Below, in pieces: positions 15,631 to 24,522 of a stretch of DNA of 64,000 nucleotides. A model generated the notes under the pieces. That model did no database searches. It had not been told where the DNA came from and was given only the letters and a program-made list of their open reading frames with translations. A program made the position numbers and the translations under genes. Where the stretch lies: NCBI GenBank assembly GCA_964630785.1, contig CAZVZG010000023.1:14930-78929 (forward strand). The letters run 5' to 3'. Position 1 is the stretch's first letter, and each line of letters begins with the position of its first letter. Origin of the DNA: JADLCX01 sp964630785. GTDB lineage: Bacteria > Planctomycetota > Phycisphaerae > Phycisphaerales > UBA1924.

Positions 15631-18431
15631 TCCCGCGAAACTCCGGACGCACGGCGGTCTGGATCGCGTGCGTGGCGGTCGCTGTGATCGCGGTGTGGTC
15701 TCCGACGACCACCTTCGCGCAGTCCTCGTCGCAGGACACCGCACCGTTCAACCCGGATGAGGCCGTCGAGTCGTACATCGAACGGCTGGGCATGACGCGC
15801 CTGCTTGCCGAAGAGCTGGCCCTGCGGCTGAAGTCGGCTTCGCACGACGACAAGGTGCGGCTTGCCGAGCGTCTGGGCAAGATGTACGTGCAACTGCTGA
15901 CAGCCGCGAGCACAGCCGAAGATCGGGACCGCTGGGAGAAGCGGGGTCGCGAGCTCCTGCGTGACGTGCCTGAGGCCGACACCGCCGAACTCCGGCTGAG
16001 CCTCAACCGAGCGATCTACGCGCGAGCGGAAGAGGCGATTGAACGCGGTCGGCTGCGCCTGGCCGAGCCGGCGGAGTTGCAGGAGGCCGAGCGTCAACTC
16101 CGGGCGCTTGAGCCACAGTTTTCGGATATCGCCGTCAAGGCCAACCGGCGAGTCGAGAGCCTCGAACGGCTGGAGGACGCGGGCGACTCCACCGAGGAGC
16201 TCGCAACCGCGCTCGCGGATGCACGCCGTATCCGCTCACTGGCGTTTTTCTACGCCGGGTGGAGCGACTACTACATCGCCTACGTCTCCAAATCGGAGAC
16301 CGGCGCGGTGGATGCGCTCAAGTGCTTCGGCTGGCTGCTGAACTCGCCCAACGGTCGCGCCGCCAGCCCGGACCGGATGCCCGCGGCGTTGCTGCGCTAC
16401 GAGCACATCGCGCGGGCCGCGATCGGATGTGCGCTCGCCTGCGGCCTGCGCGGCCAGGACGGCGACGCCGTGCGCTGGCTCGACGCGGTGGACGATTCGG
16501 AAGAAATCTCCGAAGCGATCCGCGAGCAGGTGCTCGTGCGACGCATCACCATTCTCGGAGACGCCAAGCGCTGGGCCGACCTGGATTACGTGCTTCGGAA
16601 AGCCCGCCATGCCGATCGCAACGGCGGCGGGCCGGATGTCAAGCCGTTGCCCGTGGGCGCCGCACGGCTGCTCGCGGTCATCGTGCTGGAGGCCGACAAG
16701 AGGATCGCCGGCGACCAGATCGAAGGCCTCGCCCGCGTGGCACTGGCCGACCTCGTCGCACGCCAGGAGATCGGGCAGGTCATCGACCTCGTGCGCCGCT
16801 ACGGCACCGCGCCGATCGGGGAGACCGGGTTCATCGTCAACTACGTTCGGGGGCTGCTGCAATACGACCAGGCCCGCGACGACCAGAAAAAGCTCGGCGG
16901 CGATGCGGAGGAGCCGACAAACGACGCGCCGACGGTGAACCGTTATCGCGCGGCCGCGGCCATGCTCCAGAGCGCCCTCGACCAGCCCGACGCGGAGACC
17001 TTCAAAGCGGACCGGGCCAAGGCCGCGGTGACGCTCGGGCGGGCCCTGTTCTTCGCGGGCGACCTTACCGAAGCGGGTGAGCAGTTCGCGAAGGCGTGGG
17101 ACCTCGCCGGTCGCAACGCGGGGGGCACAACGGCGGAGGAAGCCCTTTGGTTGGCGATTGTCGCGTACGATCGCTCGGCCAAGACGACGGCCTCGGCAAC
17201 GACGCTTGGGACCACCAAGACCGACGCACGGCGCGCCGAGTTGGCGGCGCTGTACCTGCAGAACTACCCCGACTCACCCCACGCGGCGCGGATTGTGCTG
17301 ATGCAGGCCGCGGGGGGCGAGTTGAGCGAGGACGAAGCGCTGCGGATCCTCAGCGAGGTGCCGCGCGACTCGCCGGTATACGAGCCCGCACGCCGCCAGG
17401 TCGCCCGGTTGCTCTACAACAAGGTCCGGTCGTCGCGCGGGCAGGAGCGCGACTTCGCGGCCATGAGGTTCGTGTCCGTGGCCGAGGAGCTCATCGCTCT
17501 GGACCGCAAGGCCGCGATGAAAGGAATGCCGGCCGAGGCGCGCCCGGCGTGCGAACGACTGGTGCTGAGGGCCCGGCAGATGCTCGACGCCCTGCTCGGC
17601 GGCGACAGCCCCGACGCGGACCGGGCTCAGGCGGTGCTCGACGTGCTGGAAGACGTCGCGAAGTTCAACAACCTTGATCTCTCCGGGCACGAGGCCGAAC
17701 TGACGTACCGCCGGTTCCAGATTGCGCTCGCCCGCGGGCGTGGAGACGAGGAGGTCTCGTTGGGCGAGCGGCTGGCGGGCATGGGCCCCGGCGCGGCGCA
17801 GTTCGCCGCCGCCGCTAACCGGCTCATGTACAAGCGCGTGCTCGCGCAGTGGAAGACGAGCGGCTCGGCTTCCGACGCGGGCCTGGTGGTCAGGGTTGGC
17901 CGGCGCGTGATCGACCAGATCGGCGGGAGCAACGACGCCATGCGTGACCCCGCGGTGCTCACGCTCTACTCGAACGTCGCCGAGGCCGCGACCGCCCTGT
18001 CGCACGGGACGGGCGGTGAGTCGGCGGAAATGCGAGAGCTCGCGATCACGCTGGACCGGGCGGTGCTGCGGGCGCAGCCAAGACTGGAAGAGTCGCTCCG
18101 CAGGCTCGCCGCGAACGCAGAGGCCGGAGGAGATGACTCGACCGCGATGGAATGCTGGAACACGATCTTTTCGGCCTCGCCGCAGAGTTCGGCGACCTGG
18201 TTTGAGGCCAGGTACGAGTCGCTGCGCCTGCTGGCGCGGATCGACGGCGTACGGGCGCGTCAGGCGATGGACCAGCACAAGCTGCTCTACCCCGACTTCG
18301 GGCCGACGCCGTGGGGCGACAAGCTCCGCGGACTCGACTCGACCATCCCTGCGGCGCCGGCGCCCGCGCCGGGGCCCGCCGCACCTGGGGCCGGGGGTGG
18401 AGCAAGTGGGGGGGAAGGGGGTGGCGCGTGA
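15627..18431 (+). CDS. Large exported helical-repeat protein (TPR-like), cassette gene 3
   Basis: 934 residues with a signal peptide ending near TTTFAQ. The rest is almost entirely helical, with alternating Ala/Leu patterns of the tetratricopeptide kind (for example VTLGRALFFAGDLTEAGEQFAKAWDLA near residue 470), suggesting a scaffold for protein contacts outside the cytoplasmic membrane. The C-terminus is a Pro/Ala/Gly tail. ATG overlaps the previous TGA and follows a GGGGGGAGG ribosome-binding tract; the stop overlaps the next GTG. Exact repeat boundaries need an HMM search. Confidence 0.65.
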   Translation: MIPRNSGRTAVWIACVAVAVIAVWSPTTTFAQSSSQDTAPFNPDEAVESYIERLGMTRLLAEELALRLKSASHDDKVRLAERLGKMYVQLLTAASTAEDRDRWEKRGRELLRDVPEADTAELRLSLNRAIYARAEEAIERGRLRLAEPAELQEAERQLRALEPQFSDIAVKANRRVESLERLEDAGDSTEELATALADARRIRSLAFFYAGWSDYYIAYVSKSETGAVDALKCFGWLLNSPNGRAASPDRMPAALLRYEHIARAAIGCALACGLRGQDGDAVRWLDAVDDSEEISEAIREQVLVRRITILGDAKRWADLDYVLRKARHADRNGGGPDVKPLPVGAARLLAVIVLEADKRIAGDQIEGLARVALADLVARQEIGQVIDLVRRYGTAPIGETGFIVNYVRGLLQYDQARDDQKKLGGDAEEPTNDAPTVNRYRAAAAMLQSALDQPDAETFKADRAKAAVTLGRALFFAGDLTEAGEQFAKAWDLAGRNAGGTTAEEALWLAIVAYDRSAKTTASATTLGTTKTDARRAELAALYLQNYPDSPHAARIVLMQAAGGELSEDEALRILSEVPRDSPVYEPARRQVARLLYNKVRSSRGQERDFAAMRFVSVAEELIALDRKAAMKGMPAEARPACERLVLRARQMLDALLGGDSPDADRAQAVLDVLEDVAKFNNLDLSGHEAELTYRRFQIALARGRGDEEVSLGERLAGMGPGAAQFAAAANRLMYKRVLAQWKTSGSASDAGLVVRVGRRVIDQIGGSNDAMRDPAVLTLYSNVAEAATALSHGTGGESAEMRELAITLDRAVLRAQPRLEESLRRLAANAEAGGDDSTAMECWNTIFSASPQSSATWFEARYESLRLLARIDGVRARQAMDQHKLLYPDFGPTPWGDKLRGLDSTIPAAPAPAPGPAAPGAGGGASGGEGGGA

Positions 18432-21157
18432 CCGGCTCCCGCGGATCGCAACTCATCGACAAGTTCCTCGGCCCCGACGCCGCACGCGGCGGACCGTTCG
18501 GCCTGCTCGGGCTCGATCCTGGCGCCTGCACGCCCAGCGGCGTCGAGGCCGCACTGGAGCGGCAGCTCGACCGGATCGCTCAGCACCCCGACGCGGACTC
18601 TCCCGCGGCCGACGCCGTACGCCTGGCGCTCGACAACGCGGCGAGCGAGCTGCTCGATCCGGTCATGCGGGCCCAGTGGATCGCGGAGTATCGCCGGGCT
18701 GAAGCGGACCCGGCGGCGGCGTCCGAATCTGTCGCGCCGCCGGTTGTGCAGCCTCCGGCCGCACCGGCCCTCGAGTCGCCGCTTGCCGCTGAGCTTGCGA
18801 GAGCCAAGCCGCCGGGCATCTCGCCGCCGCTCCACGCGCCCGTTCGCCGCGAGCGGACCATCGATGGGGACCCGCTCGTCAAGCGGATGCTCATGTTCGG
18901 CGGAGCCGGTTTCGGGCTCATGCTGCTGATGCTGGCGGTGGGTGTGTGGCTGCTCTCGCCCGGCGGCCCGGCGGGCCTGGGCGCGAAGCCGGGCGCTCCG
19001 GCGCCTCAATCGACGTCGAACCCGGCGTCGCCGATCGCGACCGCCCCCCCCAACGCCGCGCCGGCCGGTGCGCCGAGCGAGCAGCCGCCGACCGTCGCCG
19101 TACCGCCGCCGTTGGCCCCGCTCCGCCAGCGCGGCCGCAGCGAGTTTGTCGATGGTCAGACCGCGCTCCGCAACCTGCGGACGGCCTCGGCGGAACTCAA
19201 GACCGATCCGGACCGCGCCCTGGCGCTCTTCGAGCACGCCTACGCGACCATCGCCGACTGGTGGTGCCGCTACGACACGGGCGAGGTCCGTGCCGCGGCG
19301 GACGCGGTGGTGGAGTGCATCTACCAGTCCTCGTCGCGACCCGATCACCTCGACAAGTTTCTCGCGATCATCACCGAGCCGACGGCGGTGTTTGAGGGTG
19401 GAGACGATCGGTTGATTTCCGCGGACGAAGTCTGGCCCGCCGCGTGGTCGGCCGGTGTGCTGGCGAGGATCAACCGCGAACGCGATCTTCCGCCCCAAAC
19501 GACGGCCCGGCTCGCACAGGCCATGTCGCGGGCGCTCGGGGCCGTGCACCCCGCAGGAGACCTCTCGCTGGAGGGCGGTATCGCGGGCGCCATGCGTGCC
19601 CTGCCTCCCCTGATCTTCGCGAGAAAGGCGTCCGCGGCCGAGCTCGACGACGCCGCGGCCAAGGTCCCGATCGAGGCCCTCAAGCGGTGGATCGAGGGCG
19701 TCACGCTGATGTGCGGATCCGATCTGGACCGGCGCGAGCGGTTTCTCACCGACGCCCTGGAATGGATCCTTGCCCAGGATCAGGGCTCGACCTCCGATGC
19801 CCGTGGATTTGCGGCCGTTTCGCTCTTGGCGTCGGAGATCTCGTGGCGTGCCGGCGGGCCCGCCCGGGCACGTCTGATGGAGTGGTTCCGCGATCCACAC
19901 GTCTCCGACACCGAACTGCGCAACCTCACGTCGGCGATCGCCACGCGCTCCAGCGCCGAGGGTGTCGATCAATCCATGGTGCTCTCCATGAGCGCCTCCG
20001 CCGACGATCGCGAGCAGTTGCGGGCCCGGTATGCCGGTGCGTGGGGCATCGCCGAGGCGGCCGCACACGCTGAGAACACCCAGGCCTGGGTCGAGCGCGC
20101 CCGCGCGGCGGTTGATCTCGATCCCGGCGCGGACGAACTCAAGCTGCTCGCCGCCGCGGCCGACCTCGCCGAGCTCGACCGCGACGCCTCCAGGCTTTGG
20201 CGCGGCGAGCCTTCATCGACGGGTAGCTCCGCCCCGCCGCCGAACCCGAATCTGCTCATCAAGACACTCGACACGGACAACAATCTGGGCAAGGTCACCG
20301 GCCAGGCCGCGGATGGCGCCTGGGCCGAGCGTTATTTCGCCGCTGAGCGCAGCATCCCGATCCGCTTGGAGCGGATCAGCGAACTGGAGCAGATGGGTGC
20401 GCCGATCGGGTGGATCGACGCGGGCGTGCTGGCCGAGGTCGCGTGCTTTGGTTCTCCGGTGCAGGTGCGTGCCGCGGCCCAGCGGGTCGTGGCCAAACTC
20501 GTCGATGAGCCCGCGATGGTGAGCGCGATGCTCGACCTGGTCTCGTCGGCGCCGCGAACGCGGAACGTCGCCGATACGTACGCCCGTGTCGCCCTCGCGT
20601 CGCTCCCGCGCCCGACCGACAGCGATTGGGAGCTGCGGACCCGGCGCGCCCTCGTGGAACGCCTGCTCGCCATGATCGCCGATCAGGGCATCCACGGCGA
20701 GATCGAGAAGCTCGCCTCGCGCATCGCCGGTGCGTACCTCGACGCGGCCGGTGAGTCCGCCGCCGCGGGGACCATCGACGCCTCCGCCACGGGCGCGCGG
20801 CGAGGCGCCGAGCTGCTCGTGGAAAAGGCCTTTCGGGAGGCCGGGGGCCTGCCGATCACCCGCGCGCGTCGCATCGACCTCGATCAGGTCCGGCGTCGGT
20901 GCGATCAGCGCAGGGCCCAGGCGATCGGACCCGTGCAGGCGTTCAGCGCCGAGCAGACCAGCCTTGCCGAGGTCACCGCGTACCTCGTCGCGGCCGAACG
21001 TCCCGAACGTGAAGCCGCGGCCATCGCCATCCTCGACGACCTGTCGGCCCAGCGACGCAAGGCCCGGCATGTGTTCGGTCAGGTTTGGGCGGCGGAGCGA
21101 GCGATGGCGAGGCTCTGGCTTCTGCGGCTCTCCGAAGAGCAGGTGGTGACGCCATGA
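18428..21157 (+). CDS. Membrane protein with N-terminal J-like domain, cassette gene 4
   Basis: 909 residues. Residues about 23-88 read like a divergent J domain: FGLLGLDPGA, an HPD triad at 53-55, and ASELLDPVMRAQW, comparable to the xEVLSDPxKRAxYD end of DnaJ. J domains stimulate Hsp70 ATPase through HPD. A Pro/Ala linker follows, then one membrane segment (154-176), placing the J-like part in the cytoplasm and about 730 mostly helical residues outside. GTG start overlaps the previous stop. No dnaK is in the window. The J-domain call is my reading of a weak match. Confidence 0.6.
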   Translation: MTGSRGSQLIDKFLGPDAARGGPFGLLGLDPGACTPSGVEAALERQLDRIAQHPDADSPAADAVRLALDNAASELLDPVMRAQWIAEYRRAEADPAAASESVAPPVVQPPAAPALESPLAAELARAKPPGISPPLHAPVRRERTIDGDPLVKRMLMFGGAGFGLMLLMLAVGVWLLSPGGPAGLGAKPGAPAPQSTSNPASPIATAPPNAAPAGAPSEQPPTVAVPPPLAPLRQRGRSEFVDGQTALRNLRTASAELKTDPDRALALFEHAYATIADWWCRYDTGEVRAAADAVVECIYQSSSRPDHLDKFLAIITEPTAVFEGGDDRLISADEVWPAAWSAGVLARINRERDLPPQTTARLAQAMSRALGAVHPAGDLSLEGGIAGAMRALPPLIFARKASAAELDDAAAKVPIEALKRWIEGVTLMCGSDLDRRERFLTDALEWILAQDQGSTSDARGFAAVSLLASEISWRAGGPARARLMEWFRDPHVSDTELRNLTSAIATRSSAEGVDQSMVLSMSASADDREQLRARYAGAWGIAEAAAHAENTQAWVERARAAVDLDPGADELKLLAAAADLAELDRDASRLWRGEPSSTGSSAPPPNPNLLIKTLDTDNNLGKVTGQAADGAWAERYFAAERSIPIRLERISELEQMGAPIGWIDAGVLAEVACFGSPVQVRAAAQRVVAKLVDEPAMVSAMLDLVSSAPRTRNVADTYARVALASLPRPTDSDWELRTRRALVERLLAMIADQGIHGEIEKLASRIAGAYLDAAGESAAAGTIDASATGARRGAELLVEKAFREAGGLPITRARRIDLDQVRRRCDQRRAQAIGPVQAFSAEQTSLAEVTAYLVAAERPEREAAAIAILDDLSAQRRKARHVFGQVWAAERAMARLWLLRLSEEQVVTP

Positions 21158-22212
21158 CCTTGTCGCTCCGCATGGTCTTCGCATGGCTGTTGCCTCTGGT
21201 CGTGATCGCCCCGGCGGTTCCGGCGCGGCAACCTGCTCCGCAATCGGCGACATCGGGAGTGACGGAGCGACAGCCCGACCCGTTACAGGGTTACGCCGAA
21301 CGCTTGGCCGCATTGGAACCCTCGCATCCGCTCGAGTACATGAGGCTTGCAGAGGAGATCGCCGCCGAGGTCCGTACGGCCGAAGGGCGAGACCTGGCCC
21401 GGCGCTTGTACGTCCTGTCCATTCTCGCGCCCCACCATGCGGGAAAACCCATGAAGGTCGATGAATCGGCGGCCCCACCGTGGCTTGCCTCGAGCGCCTC
21501 GCTCGGACTGGCGGCGCTCGCGCCGAACGAGCAGGACCGGCGTTGGCTCACCGCGCTGGCGGGCACGCTCGCGCCCAGCGATGCTTCCGGGCCGCACGGG
21601 ATCGCGCCCGAGGCCGCGGTCCGCGACTCGGCCGCGCTCGAACTGGCGACCGCGCTGGGGATGGTCCGCAGCGGCGAGGGGCGGCGAGCCCAGAAGATCC
21701 TCGAGAAGCCCGCGGTCGCCGCGCTGCTCAACCGTTACGAAGGGTTGCTGAGCCCCGGCGGTTTGAGCGGTGGGGCATCGCGGATTCGATCGCTGGCCGA
21801 GAAGTACCCGGTTTGCCCCGAGTGCCGCAACCGGCGGTACATCAAGAACGCCGACGGCATACACCTGTGCCCGACCTGTCAGGGTCGGCCCGGACCGAAA
21901 CTCAGCCCGCAGGAACTCATCGGTCAGCTCCGGCTCGAATCGCTGCTGCTCAACGGCATCCAACGGTCATGGGCGGCGCAGGTGGTGGCCGACGGCGGCG
22001 CGCCGATGCGGGAGTTGGACGTGGAAGTGCTCGCGGACGTGTACGGCGTCGACGCCGCGAGCGCGTACTGGCGGGCGGGCGCGTGGGTCCGCGACCCCAA
22101 CGCGCCGAAGGAGCCATCGGCGGCGGCCGCGCCCCAATCGTCGCCGTCGGGACCGATCGGTCCGGAACCCCCGCCACTCCCGCCTGCGGAAGCTACACCA
22201 TCGCGCCGCTAG
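21154..22212 (+). CDS. Exported protein with DnaJ-type zinc finger, cassette gene 5
   Basis: 352 residues with a signal peptide (core around 8-24). A helical middle is followed by a four-cysteine finger CPECRNRRY...CPTCQGRPG near residues 225-248, like the CxxCxGxG fingers of DnaJ, then a Pro/Ala-rich tail. Its ATG overlaps the stop of gene 4 and it closes the cassette. Zinc binding outside the cytoplasm would be unusual but the four cysteines are intact. No function can be assigned. Confidence 0.62.
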   Translation: MTLSLRMVFAWLLPLVVIAPAVPARQPAPQSATSGVTERQPDPLQGYAERLAALEPSHPLEYMRLAEEIAAEVRTAEGRDLARRLYVLSILAPHHAGKPMKVDESAAPPWLASSASLGLAALAPNEQDRRWLTALAGTLAPSDASGPHGIAPEAAVRDSAALELATALGMVRSGEGRRAQKILEKPAVAALLNRYEGLLSPGGLSGGASRIRSLAEKYPVCPECRNRRYIKNADGIHLCPTCQGRPGPKLSPQELIGQLRLESLLLNGIQRSWAAQVVADGGAPMRELDVEVLADVYGVDAASAYWRAGAWVRDPNAPKEPSAAAAPQSSPSGPIGPEPPPLPPAEATPSRR

Positions 22213-22275
22213 CCATCGGCGTAGACTCGCCTTCCGGCGGGCCGAACGGCCCGTCCGATCCACGAGAGGCCGCCG

Positions 22276-22713
22276 ATGTCGCAGAACCCCGGTTCCCCGT
22301 CAGCCACCGCCGCACCCGCACCGACCGCGCCCGCCCCGGCCGGTTCGGCCAAGCCGATCATCCCGTTCGACGAGTTCGCGAAGGTCGATCTGCGCGTGGC
22401 CAGGGTGATTCACGCCGAGAACCACCCCTCGGCCGACAAACTGCTCAAACTGCAACTCGACGACGGGTCCGGCACGCCCCGTCAGATCTGCGCGGGCATC
22501 CGCGGCCGCTACCAGCCCGAGCAGCTCGTGGGACGACTGATCATCATCGTCGCCAACCTCGAACCGCGCAAGATCCGCGGCGAGGAGTCCCGCGGCATGT
22601 TGCTCGCGGCCAGCGATCTGCCCAAGGACGCCGCCGCCGCGAGCGGCGCGGAGCGTCAGGTGATCCTGCTCCGCCCCGACGCGGACATCGCCCCGGGGTC
22701 CATCGTCTCGTAA
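22276..22713 (+). CDS. Stand-alone tRNA-binding domain protein (MetG C-terminal/CsaA type)
   Basis: 145 residues: a Pro/Ala-rich head (about 1-27) and an OB-fold tRNA-binding domain, FAKVDLRVARVIHAENHPSADKLLKLQLD, as found at the C-terminus of methionyl-tRNA synthetase and in CsaA/Arc1p. It probably binds tRNA non-specifically to assist a synthetase such as a short MetG. GAGAGG at 22264-22269 is its ribosome-binding site. It lies 63 bases after the VWA cassette; the different type of gene and its own Shine-Dalgarno suggest it is separate. Confidence 0.85.
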   Translation: MSQNPGSPSATAAPAPTAPAPAGSAKPIIPFDEFAKVDLRVARVIHAENHPSADKLLKLQLDDGSGTPRQICAGIRGRYQPEQLVGRLIIIVANLEPRKIRGEESRGMLLAASDLPKDAAAASGAERQVILLRPDADIAPGSIVS

Positions 22714-22720
22714 ACCAGCC

Positions 22721-23863
22721 TCAGTCGCCCGAAGGATCGCGCGCACCGGATGGTGGTTGCGGCGGAGACGCGCGAGGCGGCGCGTCGTCCTCGGGGCCGG
22801 CGTGCGGTCTCCCCGGCCAGCGCTCCCGGGCCCGGCGCAACAGGTCGTTGGTGTTGCGATCGATCGCGCCATCCTTGCCCGAAGGTCGTTTCGTCAGTTC
22901 TTCCTGCCGTCGGGCCAGGTCGCCCTGCATCCGCGCGACCTCGCGTTCAAGAATCTCGCCCCGGACTTCGTACTGACTCGCCAGAGCCTGCCGGAGGTCG
23001 GCAATCAGCCGCTCGCGGCCCTGGGCGTCGTCGCCGTTGGAATGATCGCGGTCGTGACGCACCACAGCGCGTGCCGCCTCCATCGCCTCGCGACCGGCCC
23101 GAATGTCCTTCAGCCGCAGGTCGTACATCGGGCGGTCTTTCTCCCGAAGTTCAAGCAGACCGTGCATGTGCGCCATCGCCTCCCGCACTTTGCGATCGGC
23201 CCGCTCCGGATCGGTCTGCCGCAACTGTCGCATGAGCGTCTGCAATCGCGGTGCGGCCGAACCCAGAAACTCGTCGAATGTCTCGCGGTCCGCGTCCGTC
23301 ACCGGGCCACCGGGCGCCCGCATCTCGCCCCCCCCCCCTCCCCCCGGTCCACGCCCGCGCCCCGCAGCCGGTCCCGGTCGTCGGTCGTCGGTCGAACCCA
23401 TGTCTTCGCCGTTCGGCGAGGCCGGGCCGAGCCGGTCCGGGTTGTTCAGGACGGGGTCGTTCTCGGGCCGCGCATCGGCGTGGTCGCCCCTGGGTCCGCC
23501 GGGCCTGCGCCCGAAGCCCGGACGCAGGTCTGCGGGGAAGTCCGCGATGACCCGGTCGATGTCCACGCCCTCGTCCATCGACTTGAGCGCGTGATCGATG
23601 GCCTGATTCGTGCGAATCAGCCGCTCGCGCCGAACCTCGAGGAACTCGCGCAACCGCTTGGCACGCTCGTCCTTCGACATGTCGAACCATTGGCGCGGCA
23701 GCCAATCACGGGCGCCCTCCCGGTCGCCCGCGTTGCCATCGGCAGCGGGCGGCGGATTGTTGTTCGCGGCGGGCGCGGGCTGACCCTGCGCGCCCAGACT
23801 CAGCAACGCCGCGCCCGCAAGGCCCGCCAAAATCCCGAACCGTCGGTGCGATGCCGTGACCAT
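22721..23863 (-). CDS. Exported helical protein of ECF unit 1
   Basis: 380 residues with a signal peptide (ILAGLAGAALLSLGAQGQ), a charged helical part (WFDMSKDERAKRLREFLEVRRERL), a Gly/Arg/Pro-rich middle, and a second charged helical half rich in Arg/Glu/Asp. The pattern recalls periplasmic stress or metal-sensing helical proteins, but I recognise no family. ATG 23863 overlaps the stop of the putative anti-sigma gene (ATGA), so sigma, anti-sigma and this protein form one coupled unit and it may be the signal-receiving component. Confidence 0.65.
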   Translation of the reverse strand: MVTASHRRFGILAGLAGAALLSLGAQGQPAPAANNNPPPAADGNAGDREGARDWLPRQWFDMSKDERAKRLREFLEVRRERLIRTNQAIDHALKSMDEGVDIDRVIADFPADLRPGFGRRPGGPRGDHADARPENDPVLNNPDRLGPASPNGEDMGSTDDRRPGPAAGRGRGPGGGGGGEMRAPGGPVTDADRETFDEFLGSAAPRLQTLMRQLRQTDPERADRKVREAMAHMHGLLELREKDRPMYDLRLKDIRAGREAMEAARAVVRHDRDHSNGDDAQGRERLIADLRQALASQYEVRGEILEREVARMQGDLARRQEELTKRPSGKDGAIDRNTNDLLRRARERWPGRPHAGPEDDAPPRASPPQPPSGARDPSGD

Positions 23864-24522
23864 CACAACGACTCCTTGTTGAACAGGTTGTCGATCCACG
23901 CGGCGTCGTGATCCTGATCCGGATCGGTCGTGTCTGTCGAGCTCGCCGCGTGCTCCGTCCCGATCACCTCGAAGAGCACGTCCATCTCGTCGGTGACTCT
24001 CGCGGCCAGTTGATCCGCCGTTTGACCCTGCGCGTGATTGACAGCGACGTTCTGATCCGGGACGGGCGTGGGGCGGCTGAAGCGCCAGACCGCCACAGCG
24101 CCGCCCGCCACCGCGATCGCCGCCGCGAGGCTCAGCGCCCGCATCAGCGAGCGGCTTCGCACACTCACGCGCGGGAACTCACCATCTCCAGCAAGCCTGC
24201 GCGACCGGGTTGCGCCGGTCGGGGCGGGGTCCAGGAATCGTCCGCTCGCCACCGCCTCACGGCTGAGCTCGAAAGCCGAATCTTCGAGCCCGGCCCGCGC
24301 GGCGGCCTTTTCTGCGTTCGCGAGTTGATCGAGCCTCGCGGACACGGGCGCGATATCCCGCGGCAACGGCGAGATCGCCGTGCGCGAAACGGCAAAGACC
24401 CGCTCCTCAAGGCCCGCGGGCGCGCCCGCGGCGTCCCCCGAGGCCAGGCGGCCGATCGCGGCATCCAGAGACGCGAGCTCCGGGCTCACCGTGTGGTCAA
24501 GCTCTCGTGCATATTCGCTCAT
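23863..24522 (-). CDS. Putative anti-sigma factor of ECF unit 1
   Basis: 219 residues with one membrane segment (about 127-147). The cytoplasmic N-terminus contains two copies of a roughly 30-residue motif (about 19-50 and 64-91), with GLEERVFAVSRTAI matching GLEDSAFELSREAV. Position next to an ECF sigma gene, a single membrane span and an acidic outer tail fit an anti-sigma factor, although no classical zinc-anti-sigma motif (HxxxCxxC) is present. GGGGGA lies six bases before the start; the ATG overlaps the sigma stop. Confidence 0.65.
   Translation of the reverse strand: MSEYARELDHTVSPELASLDAAIGRLASGDAAGAPAGLEERVFAVSRTAISPLPRDIAPVSARLDQLANAEKAAARAGLEDSAFELSREAVASGRFLDPAPTGATRSRRLAGDGEFPRVSVRSRSLMRALSLAAAIAVAGGAVAVWRFSRPTPVPDQNVAVNHAQGQTADQLAARVTDEMDVLFEVIGTEHAASSTDTTDPDQDHDAAWIDNLFNKESL

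Noticed and set aside
13367..22212. Reading the VWA cassette as a Bat (aerotolerance) operon
   Set aside because: No MoxR ATPase or DUF58 gene is present and the J-like and zinc-finger genes do not belong to Bat.
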